The position numbers and the translations under genes were made by a program. Positions 44,103-52,328 of a DNA stretch of 64,000 nucleotides are shown piece by piece. How positions within the stretch are numbered: the stretch's first letter is position 1; each line of letters begins with the position of its first letter. The notes beneath the pieces are model-generated. The model ran no database searches, was not told the origin of the DNA, and saw only the letters and a program-made list of their open reading frames with translations. The DNA comes from DATGKG01 sp963851325 (GTDB taxonomy: Bacteria; Desulfobacterota; Binatia; Binatales; Binataceae): positions 1,054,001-1,118,000 of the forward strand of contig CAWKOR010000001.1 of assembly GCA_963851325.1 (NCBI GenBank), given 5' to 3'.

Positions 44103-45946
44103 TGGTCCACGAAGAACAACCAGCGCGCGAGGTGCAGGCGTACGACACCCATCTGATCCGATGGGTGTGGCAGTTCATCAAGCCCTACCAGCATCTGTTC
44201 TGGATCTCGACGCTGCTGATGCCGCTCAACTCGGCCTTCGCGCTGACGCAGCCGTACATCGTCAAACTCACCATCGATATCTTCCTGGCGCATCGCAAGG
44301 TCGCGCCGCCGCGGTGGCTCGCGCACCTCATCACGCGAGTGGCCCCGAATCATGGACTGATTGTGATGGGTGGGTTGTACCTGCTGCTGGTGCTCGGCGA
44401 GTTCGCGACGTTCTATGGCCAATTTTATTTGACCATGATGGTCGCGCAGTACAGCCTGTCCGATCTGCGGCTGGCGCTGTTCCAGCGGGTGGAAAAACTC
44501 CCGATGGCATTTTTCGATCGCACTCCGATCGGCAGGCTGGTCAGCAGGATCAGCACCGACATCGACGCGATCAGCGAAATGTTCGGCTCCGGCTCGCTGA
44601 CGATCTTCATCGATTTCCTCACCCTGGCCGGAATCGCGGTGATCATGTTCACGCTCAATCCGCGGTTGACGCTATGGGCTTTTCTGTCGATTCCACCGCT
44701 GCTCCTGATCATCAACTTTTTCCGGGTTCGCGCGCGGGTGGTTTATCGCGAGATCCGCGATCGCCTTGCTGCAGTGAACGCCTATCTATCCGAATCGATC
44801 AATGGAATGGCGGTCATCCAGCTCTTCACTCGCGAGGATGTCAGCGCGCGCGAGTTCGACGTACTGAACAAGAGCAGCCGCGATGTCCAGGTGCTCGCCA
44901 ACATTTACGAGGCCGGGCTGTTTTCGTCGGTCGAATCACTGAGTGCGATAACGGTGGCAGTCATCCTGTGGTTCGGCGGCGGCGACGTCATCCGCCACGC
45001 CATCACGATCGGCACGCTGTTCGCCTTCATCGACTATACGCAGCGATTTTTCGGGCCGCTGCGCGAAATCTCGAACAAGTACACGACGCTGCAATCGGCG
45101 CTGGCGGCGGTCGACAAGATCGAGCGCCTCATGATGGAACCCGTCACCATCGCGAGTCCGGCATTGCCGAAGAGCAGTGGCGCGCGGCGCGGCTCGGTGG
45201 TTTTTGACCACGTCAATTTCGAATATCGCAAGGGCGAGCCGGTGCTGAAGGACCTCAGCTTCAGCGTCGAGCCGGGGCAGAAGATCGCGATCGTCGGGCC
45301 GACGGGGTCGGGCAAAACCACCATCATGAAGCTGCTCAATCGCTTCTACGATGTGACCTCGGGGCGAATCCTGGTGGACGGGATCGATGTCCGTGAATGG
45401 GACCTGACCGCGCTGCGGCGCGCGATTGGACTGGTGCAGCAGGACGTATTCCTGTTCGCCGGCGACATCCTGGAAAATGTGCGGCTCGGGCGCGCCGACC
45501 TTTCAGAAGAGGGAGTTCGCGCGGCGCTCGCGCGCGCGCAGGCTCTGCGCTTCGTGGAACGGCTGCCCTCGGGCCTCGCGCAACAGGTCAGCGAACGCGG
45601 AGCTAATCTCTCCTCCGGACAGCGCCAGCTTCTATCGTTCGCCCGCGCGCTTGCGTACGAACCGACCATCCTGGTGATGGATGAAGCGACCTCGAGCGTG
45701 GACAGCGAAACCGAGCGGCTTATCCAGATCGCGCTGAATGAGTTGCTGGCCGACCGCACCGCGCTGGTAATTGCGCATCGCCTTTCGACCATCGAGCGCG
45801 CGGATCGAATCATGGTGCTTGCCGGCGGCGTCTTACGCGAGAGCGGTACCCATGACGAACTTCTCAAGCTGCGCGGCCTCTATTACCGGCTCTTCGAATT
45901 GCAATATGCCACGATCCCGGAACCTGCGCGCGAGGCTGTGGACTAG
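44102..45946 (+). CDS. ABC exporter, fused membrane and ATPase subunit (second of pair)
   Basis: This 614-residue half-transporter is the partner of the preceding gene. Six membrane helices precede an ATPase domain with Walker A GPTGSGKTT at 399-407, signature LSSGQRQL, Walker B ILVMDEATSSVD and VIAHRLS. In this subunit the catalytic Glu follows Walker B (MDEATS), while in the first the matching residue is Asp (LDDALS). One degenerate ATP site is typical of heterodimeric exporters. The next gene starts 4 bp downstream. Confidence 0.93.
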   Translation: MVHEEQPAREVQAYDTHLIRWVWQFIKPYQHLFWISTLLMPLNSAFALTQPYIVKLTIDIFLAHRKVAPPRWLAHLITRVAPNHGLIVMGGLYLLLVLGEFATFYGQFYLTMMVAQYSLSDLRLALFQRVEKLPMAFFDRTPIGRLVSRISTDIDAISEMFGSGSLTIFIDFLTLAGIAVIMFTLNPRLTLWAFLSIPPLLLIINFFRVRARVVYREIRDRLAAVNAYLSESINGMAVIQLFTREDVSAREFDVLNKSSRDVQVLANIYEAGLFSSVESLSAITVAVILWFGGGDVIRHAITIGTLFAFIDYTQRFFGPLREISNKYTTLQSALAAVDKIERLMMEPVTIASPALPKSSGARRGSVVFDHVNFEYRKGEPVLKDLSFSVEPGQKIAIVGPTGSGKTTIMKLLNRFYDVTSGRILVDGIDVREWDLTALRRAIGLVQQDVFLFAGDILENVRLGRADLSEEGVRAALARAQALRFVERLPSGLAQQVSERGANLSSGQRQLLSFARALAYEPTILVMDEATSSVDSETERLIQIALNELLADRTALVIAHRLSTIERADRIMVLAGGVLRESGTHDELLKLRGLYYRLFELQYATIPEPAREAVD

Positions 45947-45949
45947 GAC

Positions 45950-47047
45950 GTGCGACGCCCGCTGCGCTGGTTGGTGACGGCCGCGGCCGCAATGCTGCTC
46001 GCGGGATGCAACGTCGGCTACATCGCCAGGGGCGCGTATGAAGAGGCGCGCATCCTGTGGAATCGCAAGCCGATTTCCCAGGTAATCGCCAATCCCGCCC
46101 TCGCGCCAGAGGTCCGCACCAGACTCGAAACCGTTCTCGCAGTGCGCGATTTCGCGCGCGATCGACTTGGCCTCAAGGTCGGCGGCGCGTACACCACAGT
46201 TTCGGCGGTGGACAAGGGCGCAATCGTGTACGTGGTGATGGCGGCGCCGCGCGATTCGCTGGAGCCGTACCAATGGTGGTTTCCGATCGTCGGCGCGGTC
46301 CCCTACCGCGGATACTTCAACCAGGACGAGGCGCGCGCGATGGCAGCCGAGATGGAAGCGAAAGGATACGACACCATGGTGCGTCCGGCGGTGGCGTTTT
46401 CGAGCCTGGGATTCTTTGACGATCCGTTGCTTTCAAATCTGCTGCGGCTGGACAAGGTCGAACTCGCCGGCGTGATCATTCATGAACTTTTCCATCGCAC
46501 CTATTTTCTCCCGAGCAACGTGATGTTCGATGAGTCGGCCGCCAACTACGTGGGCACACGCGGCGCGGTGGAATTTTTCAAACAGACCGAGGGCGATTCC
46601 GCGCCGGATACGATTGCGGCGCACGGCGTTTTCGACAGCGACCTCAAGTTCGCGGGTTTCCTGCTGCAAGCGCAGGCAAAACTGCTCAGGATCTACGGCA
46701 GCGATCTGTCCAGTGACGAGAAACTGAAGCAGCGGGAAGTTGCCTTCGAAGCGATCAAGGCTGACTACGCCAGGTTGAAACCCACGCTATCGGGGCTCGA
46801 ACGCTTCGATCTGGACCAACATCCGCTCAACAACGCGGTGCTGATCAACTATCTGATCTACTTTCATGACCTCGACAACTTTGCGGCGCTCGAGCGCATC
46901 AATCATGGCGATCTGCGAGCCACCATCGCGCGCATCATCGAACTGGCCAAGGCGCATCCAGATGATCCCTTCTATGCGATATGGGAAGCGACCCGCGAAG
47001 CGCCGCCCGCACCCCGATCCTCGTTGCAACTGATGCCGCCGGGCTAG
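45950..47047 (+). CDS. putative lipoprotein aminopeptidase (COG4324-type)
   Basis: This is a predicted zinc peptidase of 365 residues. A lipobox (AAAMLLAGC, Cys at about residue 22) marks it as a lipoprotein. The zinc motif is VIIHELFHRTYFL, and downstream MFDESAANYVGTRGA supplies the third ligand region. WWFPIVGAVPYRGYF is a strong family signature. It begins with GTG 4 bp after the ABC pair and probably belongs to that operon. Its stop overlaps the convergent hydrolase stop by 4 bp in the palindrome CTAG. The peptidase activity is predicted, not proven for the family. Confidence 0.85.
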   Translation: MRRPLRWLVTAAAAMLLAGCNVGYIARGAYEEARILWNRKPISQVIANPALAPEVRTRLETVLAVRDFARDRLGLKVGGAYTTVSAVDKGAIVYVVMAAPRDSLEPYQWWFPIVGAVPYRGYFNQDEARAMAAEMEAKGYDTMVRPAVAFSSLGFFDDPLLSNLLRLDKVELAGVIIHELFHRTYFLPSNVMFDESAANYVGTRGAVEFFKQTEGDSAPDTIAAHGVFDSDLKFAGFLLQAQAKLLRIYGSDLSSDEKLKQREVAFEAIKADYARLKPTLSGLERFDLDQHPLNNAVLINYLIYFHDLDNFAALERINHGDLRATIARIIELAKAHPDDPFYAIWEATREAPPAPRSSLQLMPPG

Positions 47048-47667
47048 GCGGCGAGGAGTTCCGTGATTGCGGTGGTGACAGCGTCCTCGTAGCCGCCGAA
47101 GAAATGATCGGCGCCGTCTACGATTTTCAGCCGTGCGCCGCAACTTTCCGCCAATTCTGTGATGGCGCGCTTGGGACAATAGGAATCATGGTCACCGGCG
47201 ACCAGCACGATCTTTTTCCCACTGCTGGCCGTCGCAGAGAAATCGCCCATCCCGACCGGCAGCGCTATTCCCGCGATGGTGGCGACTTCGGGCAACGCGA
47301 CGCCAGCCCGCATCGCCGTCGCCGCGCCGAATGAATAACCCGCCATGACCGCGGCCTCACTCTGGATTCCCGGCTGCGACAGGAGAAACCGCAGCGCCGA
47401 CTTCGCGTCGTCGATCTCGCCCACCCCGCCCGAATGCTCACCCTCGCTCGCGCCGACCCCGCGGAAGTTGAAGCGAAGGGTCGCGAAGCCGAGCTTCCAC
47501 AGCGCCTCGAGAATCGCCTCGACTACGTTGTTGTGCATCGAGCCGCCGTAGAGTGGGTGCGGATGACAGACCACCGCGGCGCGCGCGGATCCGTTCGTGG
47601 AGGGAACCGTCATCAATCCTTCGAGCTTCAGCGGACCGGATGGGAAGCTGACCGATGCTTCTTTCAT
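47044..47667 (-). CDS. alpha/beta hydrolase, COG2945-like
   Basis: This 207-residue single-domain hydrolase carries VCHPHPLYGGSMHNNVV and TLRFNFRGVGASEG, hallmarks of the small COG2945 group. The Ser is in AGYSFGAAT, the Asp in VAGDHDSYCP and the His in GADHFFGGYE. The ATG at 47667 has AAGGAG 6 bases upstream; an earlier in-frame start lacks this. It lacks a cap domain. The substrate is unknown. Confidence 0.9.
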   Translation of the reverse strand: MKEASVSFPSGPLKLEGLMTVPSTNGSARAAVVCHPHPLYGGSMHNNVVEAILEALWKLGFATLRFNFRGVGASEGEHSGGVGEIDDAKSALRFLLSQPGIQSEAAVMAGYSFGAATAMRAGVALPEVATIAGIALPVGMGDFSATASSGKKIVLVAGDHDSYCPKRAITELAESCGARLKIVDGADHFFGGYEDAVTTAITELLAA

Positions 47668-47703
47668 TGGGACTCCTTGCGGCAATATTCATGCAAGTGA
47701 GCC

Positions 47704-48177
47704 ATGGAGACAATCCCGAAATTCGCCGCCGATCGGATGCTCGCGCGAACCGCGCGATGGTTGAGGATGCTCGGCGCAGACACGATTTTCGATCAAAGCA
47801 TCGACGGCGCGACGATGTTGAAGATGGGGCGCGTCGAAGGACGCATCATGCTGACACGCGACAAGCGCCTCAAAACCGCACCCGAGGTGATCCTGCTGGA
47901 ATCCAACGATTTTCGGGAACAGCTCCGGCAGATTTTCACGCGCTGTCCGTTCGATATGCTGCAAAATGCTTTCTCGCGCTGCTCCCGATGCAACACCGAG
48001 CTCATCGAGGTAGACCGCGAAATCATCCGGATGAGGGTCCCGCCGTTTGTCTATGCGAACAACGAGAAGTTCTCCGAATGCCCCAAGTGCGCGCACATCT
48101 ATTGGGGCGGAACTCATCGCGACCGAATGCTGTGCGAGATGCGCAACCTCGGGCTGGACCTCAACCATCGCGCCTAG
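47704..48177 (+). CDS. Mut7-C RNase-domain protein
   Basis: The 157-residue protein is a stand-alone Mut7-C (DUF82) domain, a PIN-like nuclease fold joined to a zinc ribbon. KFAADRMLARTARWLRMLG opens the domain, with LTRDKRL as the acidic site. The zinc ribbon is CSRCNTEL then CPKCAHIYWGGTH. The domain occurs at the C-terminus of animal Mut-7 exonucleases and alone in bacteria and archaea, where its role is unknown. It is divergent from the COG2945 hydrolase, 36 bp away. Confidence 0.9.
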   Translation: METIPKFAADRMLARTARWLRMLGADTIFDQSIDGATMLKMGRVEGRIMLTRDKRLKTAPEVILLESNDFREQLRQIFTRCPFDMLQNAFSRCSRCNTELIEVDREIIRMRVPPFVYANNEKFSECPKCAHIYWGGTHRDRMLCEMRNLGLDLNHRA

Positions 48178-48193
48178 CCGTTCATTTTTGGGA

Positions 48194-48222
48194 TTGTCTT
48201 AAAACTGGCGCATTTATTATAA
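48194..48222 (+). promoter_or_regulatory. putative sigma70-type promoter
   Basis: TTGTCT is followed after 17 bp by TTATAA, 47 bp before the ATG at 48269, in a locally AT-rich stretch. A shifted reading, TATTAT with 15-bp spacing, is an alternative. Confidence 0.4.
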
Positions 48223-48268
48223 GTGAATTCACGGTTCGGGCGTTTGTAGTGCCCAGGGGAGAGGGAAC

Positions 48269-49582
48269 ATGAAGAAGGCCCAGTTGGGCGTTGTTTTCAC
48301 CTTCATTTTCGGCCTCTGCATCAATGCTCACGCGGTTTCGCTCACCCTCGAAGGAGTGGGCGCAGGCGTTAACCTCGGAAGCTCGCAAGCACTCTACGCC
48401 AGTGACAGTACCGGGCGCGCGGTGCGGGTTACCGCAGTAGGGATGCCGGCTCCCGGCGAGGGCACCATCACTGAACTCGGCGTTCCCTCGATGATGCCGG
48501 ATGGGCGCATACTGTTCGGCGCCGAAGTCACCACCAAGGGTGAGCGCGGATCCACCGATCGCGTGCAATGGAACATTTTTATCGGCAATCCCGATGCCGC
48601 GGTGGAGCATCGCCTGACGGCGCTGGAGATAAAATCCAAACCGGCATGGTGTAATCCCGTCTTTCATGGCGACCCCTACCCGGTCGCCGACGCGGATGGG
48701 CAAATTGCCTTCATGGCGGCGCTCGGGCGCGATCGCGACGGGTTGTTGCTGTACTCGCATGGCGCGCTGTCGTGCCTCGCCGAAACCAAGACCAAAACCA
48801 ACGAGGGCGACGAAATCGCCGTACTCAGTTTCGGCAGCCCTCAGATGGGCGATCACGGTGAGGTGGTTTTCAACGCATGGCTCAAGCCATCGGCACGTCA
48901 TTCGATGCCGAAGCTCAATGACTCGGCGCACGATCACGAGCATCTGCAAGCCCTGCTGATTGCGACCCGCGCCGGCGTACATGAGTTGGCAGTCGAAGGA
49001 GACTTCGGGCCCAATCACACCGAATATCGGCGGCCGTTCGGGTTGCCGAGCGCGCTGGCCTCGCCACAGGGAACCCTGATTGCATTCACCGCGAAGACCG
49101 GCAGCGGCGCGGCGCTGTTCATGTACGATGGCACCGGAATGGTTCGGATGCTTCCGACCGGAACGGAAACGCCGCTCGGGCCCGTATCGTATGTTTCACC
49201 GGGGCGCCCGGGTCTGATGGCCGATGGCACGACAGCCATTCTGGCTGGATGCGCGCGAATTCCGGTAATCTTCCGGCTCAATCGCGGGTTGCTCGACCTA
49301 CGCATCCAGCGCGGACAACTGACCCCGCTGGGCGCGATTATCGAATCGCTTGGCGATCCGGTCCTGACTGCCTCGGGTGCAATGTTCGTGGGCGCAACCG
49401 ACACCTACGGGCGCGAGCAACTGTACGTGCTCGATCGCAACGATGAGTTCTTCGAGATGGGATCGCCGGAAATGCTATATCGGGTCGCTTTTGACGGTGA
49501 GGCGAATCATCCGCACGCCATCTTCACCGGAACGCTGACGGTCAATCAGCATGGCGACTACGGCTACCTCGGCGGCAAGTAG
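48269..49582 (+). CDS. secreted beta-propeller-like protein of unknown function
   Basis: This is a 437-residue exported protein with a signal peptide at about residues 1-22 (cleavage after AHA). The body has several similar blades with DG/GQIAF-type turns: MMPDGRILFGAEV, DADGQIAFMAALG, GDHGEVVFNAWL, ASPQGTLIAFTA, TASGAMFVGATD. The pattern suggests a beta-propeller as in choice-of-anchor or PEP-CTERM-linked proteins, but no anchor is visible. GAGAGGGAAC precedes the ATG. Function is unknown. Confidence 0.75.
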   Translation: MKKAQLGVVFTFIFGLCINAHAVSLTLEGVGAGVNLGSSQALYASDSTGRAVRVTAVGMPAPGEGTITELGVPSMMPDGRILFGAEVTTKGERGSTDRVQWNIFIGNPDAAVEHRLTALEIKSKPAWCNPVFHGDPYPVADADGQIAFMAALGRDRDGLLLYSHGALSCLAETKTKTNEGDEIAVLSFGSPQMGDHGEVVFNAWLKPSARHSMPKLNDSAHDHEHLQALLIATRAGVHELAVEGDFGPNHTEYRRPFGLPSALASPQGTLIAFTAKTGSGAALFMYDGTGMVRMLPTGTETPLGPVSYVSPGRPGLMADGTTAILAGCARIPVIFRLNRGLLDLRIQRGQLTPLGAIIESLGDPVLTASGAMFVGATDTYGREQLYVLDRNDEFFEMGSPEMLYRVAFDGEANHPHAIFTGTLTVNQHGDYGYLGGK

Positions 49583-49691
49583 CCTCGCGCATCGGATCGA
49601 GCGGCCTGCTTCGAAGAGCAGTTGACCCTGTCGTCGGGCGTTGATGTGATACCGATCGGTCGCGCAACGCGGCCACCGGGAGCATTCAACG

Positions 49692-50354
49692 ATGGCGGCA
49701 TCCGACAAATTTCTGCAGCTCAACCAGCAGCTCTACGATTACGTGATCGCGCACGGACACAATGGCGATCCGATCCTGCGCGACCTCGCACAGGAAACCC
49801 GCAACCTGGGGCGCATCGCGGGAATGCAAATCGCGCCGGAGCAAGGCACGCTGATGGGACTGCTGGCGCGCGCCATCGGCGCAAAGTCCGCCATCGAGGT
49901 GGGAGTCTTCACCGGATACAGCTCGCTATGCGTCGCGAGGGCGCTGCCGGCTGACGGGAGGCTGTTGTGCCTCGACGTCAATGAGGAGTGGACCGCGATC
50001 GCGCGGCGCTACTGGGAGCGCGCGGGCGTCGCCGGAAAAATCACCCTGAGGCTCGGGCCAGCCATCGAAACCCTGGCGACGCTTCCCAAGTCCCACAGCT
50101 TCGATTTCGCATTCGTCGATGCCGACAAGAGCAACTACAAAACCTACTATGAGGAGATCCTCGCGCGGTTGCGACGCGACGGTCTGCTGCTTATCGACAA
50201 TGTGCTGTGGAACGGGCAGGTCATCGACTCGAATGACAAATCCCAGGACACCGTAGCGATTCGCGCGCTGAACGATTTCATCGCCACCGACAGTCGCGTC
50301 GAGGCGGTAATGATTCCGGTCGCCGACGGAATCACGATCGTCCGCAAAAAATAG
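49692..50354 (+). CDS. SAM-dependent O-methyltransferase (caffeoyl-CoA/COMT type)
   Basis: This 220-residue member of the methyltransferase-3 family methylates catechol-like hydroxyls with a divalent metal. Features are SAIEVGVFTGYSSLCVARAL (SAM motif), LLCLDVNEEW, DFAFVDADKSNYKTYY with the metal-binding Asp, and LLLIDNVLWNGQV. The length matches the family. The lipase gene starts 5 bp after its stop. Confidence 0.93.
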   Translation: MAASDKFLQLNQQLYDYVIAHGHNGDPILRDLAQETRNLGRIAGMQIAPEQGTLMGLLARAIGAKSAIEVGVFTGYSSLCVARALPADGRLLCLDVNEEWTAIARRYWERAGVAGKITLRLGPAIETLATLPKSHSFDFAFVDADKSNYKTYYEEILARLRRDGLLLIDNVLWNGQVIDSNDKSQDTVAIRALNDFIATDSRVEAVMIPVADGITIVRKK

Positions 50355-50359
50355 CGCTC

Positions 50360-51109
50360 GTGAATGATCGTCCACCCTCCGAAGCTTCGCGATGGCAGGG
50401 CCTCGCGCGCGAGGCCCTGGCGTTCGGGGAAATCGCCGCGCTGTTGCGAGATCCCATCTACCGCGGCAATGGCGTGCCGCGTGGCGATGGACGCCTGGTC
50501 GTGATCATCCCCGGACTTTTCGGCAGCGACCTGTATCTCTGGCCGCTGCGGCGATGGATCTCACGCATCGGCTTTCGCCCCAGCACCTCGGGTTTGTGGG
50601 TGAATGCGGGATGCGCCGACCGGCTCACCTCGGAAATCGAAAAGTGGATCGAGCGACAGCAGCCGCAGCATGATCGAAGCGTCGTGCTGATCGGCCATAG
50701 CCGCGGGGGAGTGCTCGCGCGCGCGTTGGCGGCGCGGATGGGAAGCCGGGTTTCCAATCTCATCGCGCTCGGTTCGCCAATCGGAATCGCGGCGGCATTC
50801 GCATCCGGAAGCGGCCCGCGATTCGCGCATCAAACGATGAACCGGGTCGCGCAGGCCAGCAACGCGGCGCGAGGCTTTCTCGATCCGCAATGTCGCTTTC
50901 CCGATTGCGAATGTGCTTTCGTCAACAACCTTCGCGATCCGCTCGCGCCGGAGGCCACGGTCCTCTCCATCTATAGTCGCGAGGATCCGATCGTCCCGCC
51001 CGAGGCATCGATCGTAGCGGGCGCCCGCAACGTCGAAGTCAGCGGTTCGCATTCAGGGTTGGTATATAATCCCGCCGTCTACCGCGAACTCGCTCGCGCT
51101 CTCGCTTAA
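50360..51109 (+). CDS. lipase/esterase-like alpha/beta hydrolase
   Basis: This 249-residue hydrolase resembles the bacterial lipase/PGAP1-like group. The oxyanion region is VVIIPGLFGSDLYLWP, the nucleophile is in LIGHSRGGVLARAL, the Asp is in SREDPIVPPE and the His is in VSGSHSGLVYN. GTG is the start, 5 bp after the methyltransferase stop. No signal peptide is seen, so it acts in the cytoplasm unless exported otherwise. The PH-like gene follows 6 bp later. Confidence 0.88.
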   Translation: MNDRPPSEASRWQGLAREALAFGEIAALLRDPIYRGNGVPRGDGRLVVIIPGLFGSDLYLWPLRRWISRIGFRPSTSGLWVNAGCADRLTSEIEKWIERQQPQHDRSVVLIGHSRGGVLARALAARMGSRVSNLIALGSPIGIAAAFASGSGPRFAHQTMNRVAQASNAARGFLDPQCRFPDCECAFVNNLRDPLAPEATVLSIYSREDPIVPPEASIVAGARNVEVSGSHSGLVYNPAVYRELARALA

Positions 51110-51115
51110 TCGCAA

Positions 51116-51490
51116 ATGGTTGATATCCAAATCGCCGGAGACCATCTCGAGGTCGAATTTCTCGGATGGAGCAAAGTCTGGGCGCTGCGCAGCCGCCTTG
51201 AGATTCCGCTCGCTTCCATCAAGAGCGTGCGCGCCGACGCGCAGATTCCGAAAGGCTTCTACATCAGGGCATTCGGGACCGGATTTCCGGGAGTCATCTA
51301 TGCCGGCATGTTCACCGATTTCAAGCGGTGGGCATTCTTCGATTTGCGGAAAGATCGCTCCAACGTCGTGATAATGGAACTGGCGGGGTGGAAGTACGAC
51401 GTCGTCGCGGTCGAGGTGAAGGACGTGGGCGCTACCGTAACGGCTATCCGCGACGCTGTGGCGGCGCGGGAGTCGCCGTCCAATTCCTAG
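51116..51490 (+). CDS. small PH-like domain protein
   Basis: This 124-residue beta-rich protein has the bacterial PH-like layout: strands with EVEFLGWSKVWALRSRLEIP and IKSVRADAQIPKGFYIRA, then GFPGVIYAGMFTDFKRWAFF, and a C-terminal helix (DVGATVTAIRDAVAAR). There is no membrane helix. It ends the methyltransferase-lipase-PH operon and its stop overlaps the convergent gene's stop by CTAG. Function is unknown. Confidence 0.8.
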   Translation: MVDIQIAGDHLEVEFLGWSKVWALRSRLEIPLASIKSVRADAQIPKGFYIRAFGTGFPGVIYAGMFTDFKRWAFFDLRKDRSNVVIMELAGWKYDVVAVEVKDVGATVTAIRDAVAARESPSNS

Positions 51491-52212
51491 TTCTGCCCCG
51501 GGAGACGGGCGGCCGCGAAGGTGCGCGTACCGCGAACCACCTGTGCGCTCACCAGGTTGCGATTGTTCAGAATCTGCCAGGTGTTCTCAGGGCGCTCCGC
51601 CGGGTACTCGACTCGTGCATTCTTGCAGATCGCGGCTTGCTCGATTTTGAAATCCGGCGCGGTCACTACCAACTCGGTCTTCATGCCATTGTCGTCGCGC
51701 ACCGTTTTGATCGCGTCAACGTGATCGTAAGCCAGGCGACTCGGTTCGATGGTCTGCAAAAGCGGCAACGTGACTTCGAGCAGCGGCCCCTTCTCATCGC
51801 TGATCAGCGCATGCGCGCGATTGCGATCGGCCTCAAACTCGATTTTGCCGAATGCATTGGGATATCCGCGCTCGAAGATTCCCGCCGCCAGCGCCGTCCG
51901 GCTGTTGGTGATGGAGGCAGCGGTGAACACCGCGGGCATCATGCTGAGGCGACCTCCGAGCGCAAGGGCCGCATCGCGAAACGGCCCAATCGGGCTCTGC
52001 GGATTATCGACGATGAACAGCCTGCAATATGCCGGCGTAGTGCGACCGTATTCGGGTGGCAGCCAATCGAGCAGGATTTCCTTGCGCACCTCGAAGTACA
52101 CATTGATGAACGTCGCATCGGCGCAGGTCCACGGCAGCGCGGGATATTCCGGCTTCGAGGTCGGCAACTCGATCCGATACTTGTCGTGTTTTGCTCTTCC
52201 GAAATCCGGCAC
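51487..52212 (-). CDS. acetoacetate decarboxylase-fold protein lacking the usual active-site Lys
   Basis: This 241-residue ADC-fold protein has the N-terminal LPPEYGRTTPAYCRLFIV, the central FERGYPNAFGKIEFEADRN and the C-terminal PAERPENTWQILNNR. In true acetoacetate decarboxylase the motif is GYPKK, with the Schiff-base Lys; here the aligned residues are GYPNA. The nearest Lys, in FGK, is four residues further on, so decarboxylation is doubtful. Other ADC-fold proteins do aldolase or hydratase chemistry. It is transcribed in the same direction as the flavin monooxygenase upstream, with an R2 repeat block between. Confidence 0.8.
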   Translation of the reverse strand: MPDFGRAKHDKYRIELPTSKPEYPALPWTCADATFINVYFEVRKEILLDWLPPEYGRTTPAYCRLFIVDNPQSPIGPFRDAALALGGRLSMMPAVFTAASITNSRTALAAGIFERGYPNAFGKIEFEADRNRAHALISDEKGPLLEVTLPLLQTIEPSRLAYDHVDAIKTVRDDNGMKTELVVTAPDFKIEQAAICKNARVEYPAERPENTWQILNNRNLVSAQVVRGTRTFAAARLPGQN

Positions 52213-52228
52213 TTGACCTTACCCCTAG

Positions 52229-52312
52229 CCCCTCTCCCTTCAGGAGAGGGGCACCAGAAAATTCGACCCTACACTTTGCTTCTCTTTCCCCCCTTCTCTG
52301 TAGGGGAAGGGG
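52229..52312. repeat. R2 dispersed hairpins (two units)
   Basis: CCCCTCTCC-CTTCA-GGAGAGGGG at 52229-52251 is followed by a second hairpin near 52289-52312 (CCCCTTCTC-TGTA-GGGGAAGGGGG). TTAGGTC flanks the block, as in the copy at 9571-9658. It fills the gap between the ADC-like gene and the LLM gene. Confidence 0.7.
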
Positions 52313-52328
52313 GCCAGCGGGTTAGGTC

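Noticed and set aside
3684..52312. CRISPR array
   Set aside because: The repeats are isolated hairpins scattered over tens of kb with no regular spacers, and no cas gene is seen.
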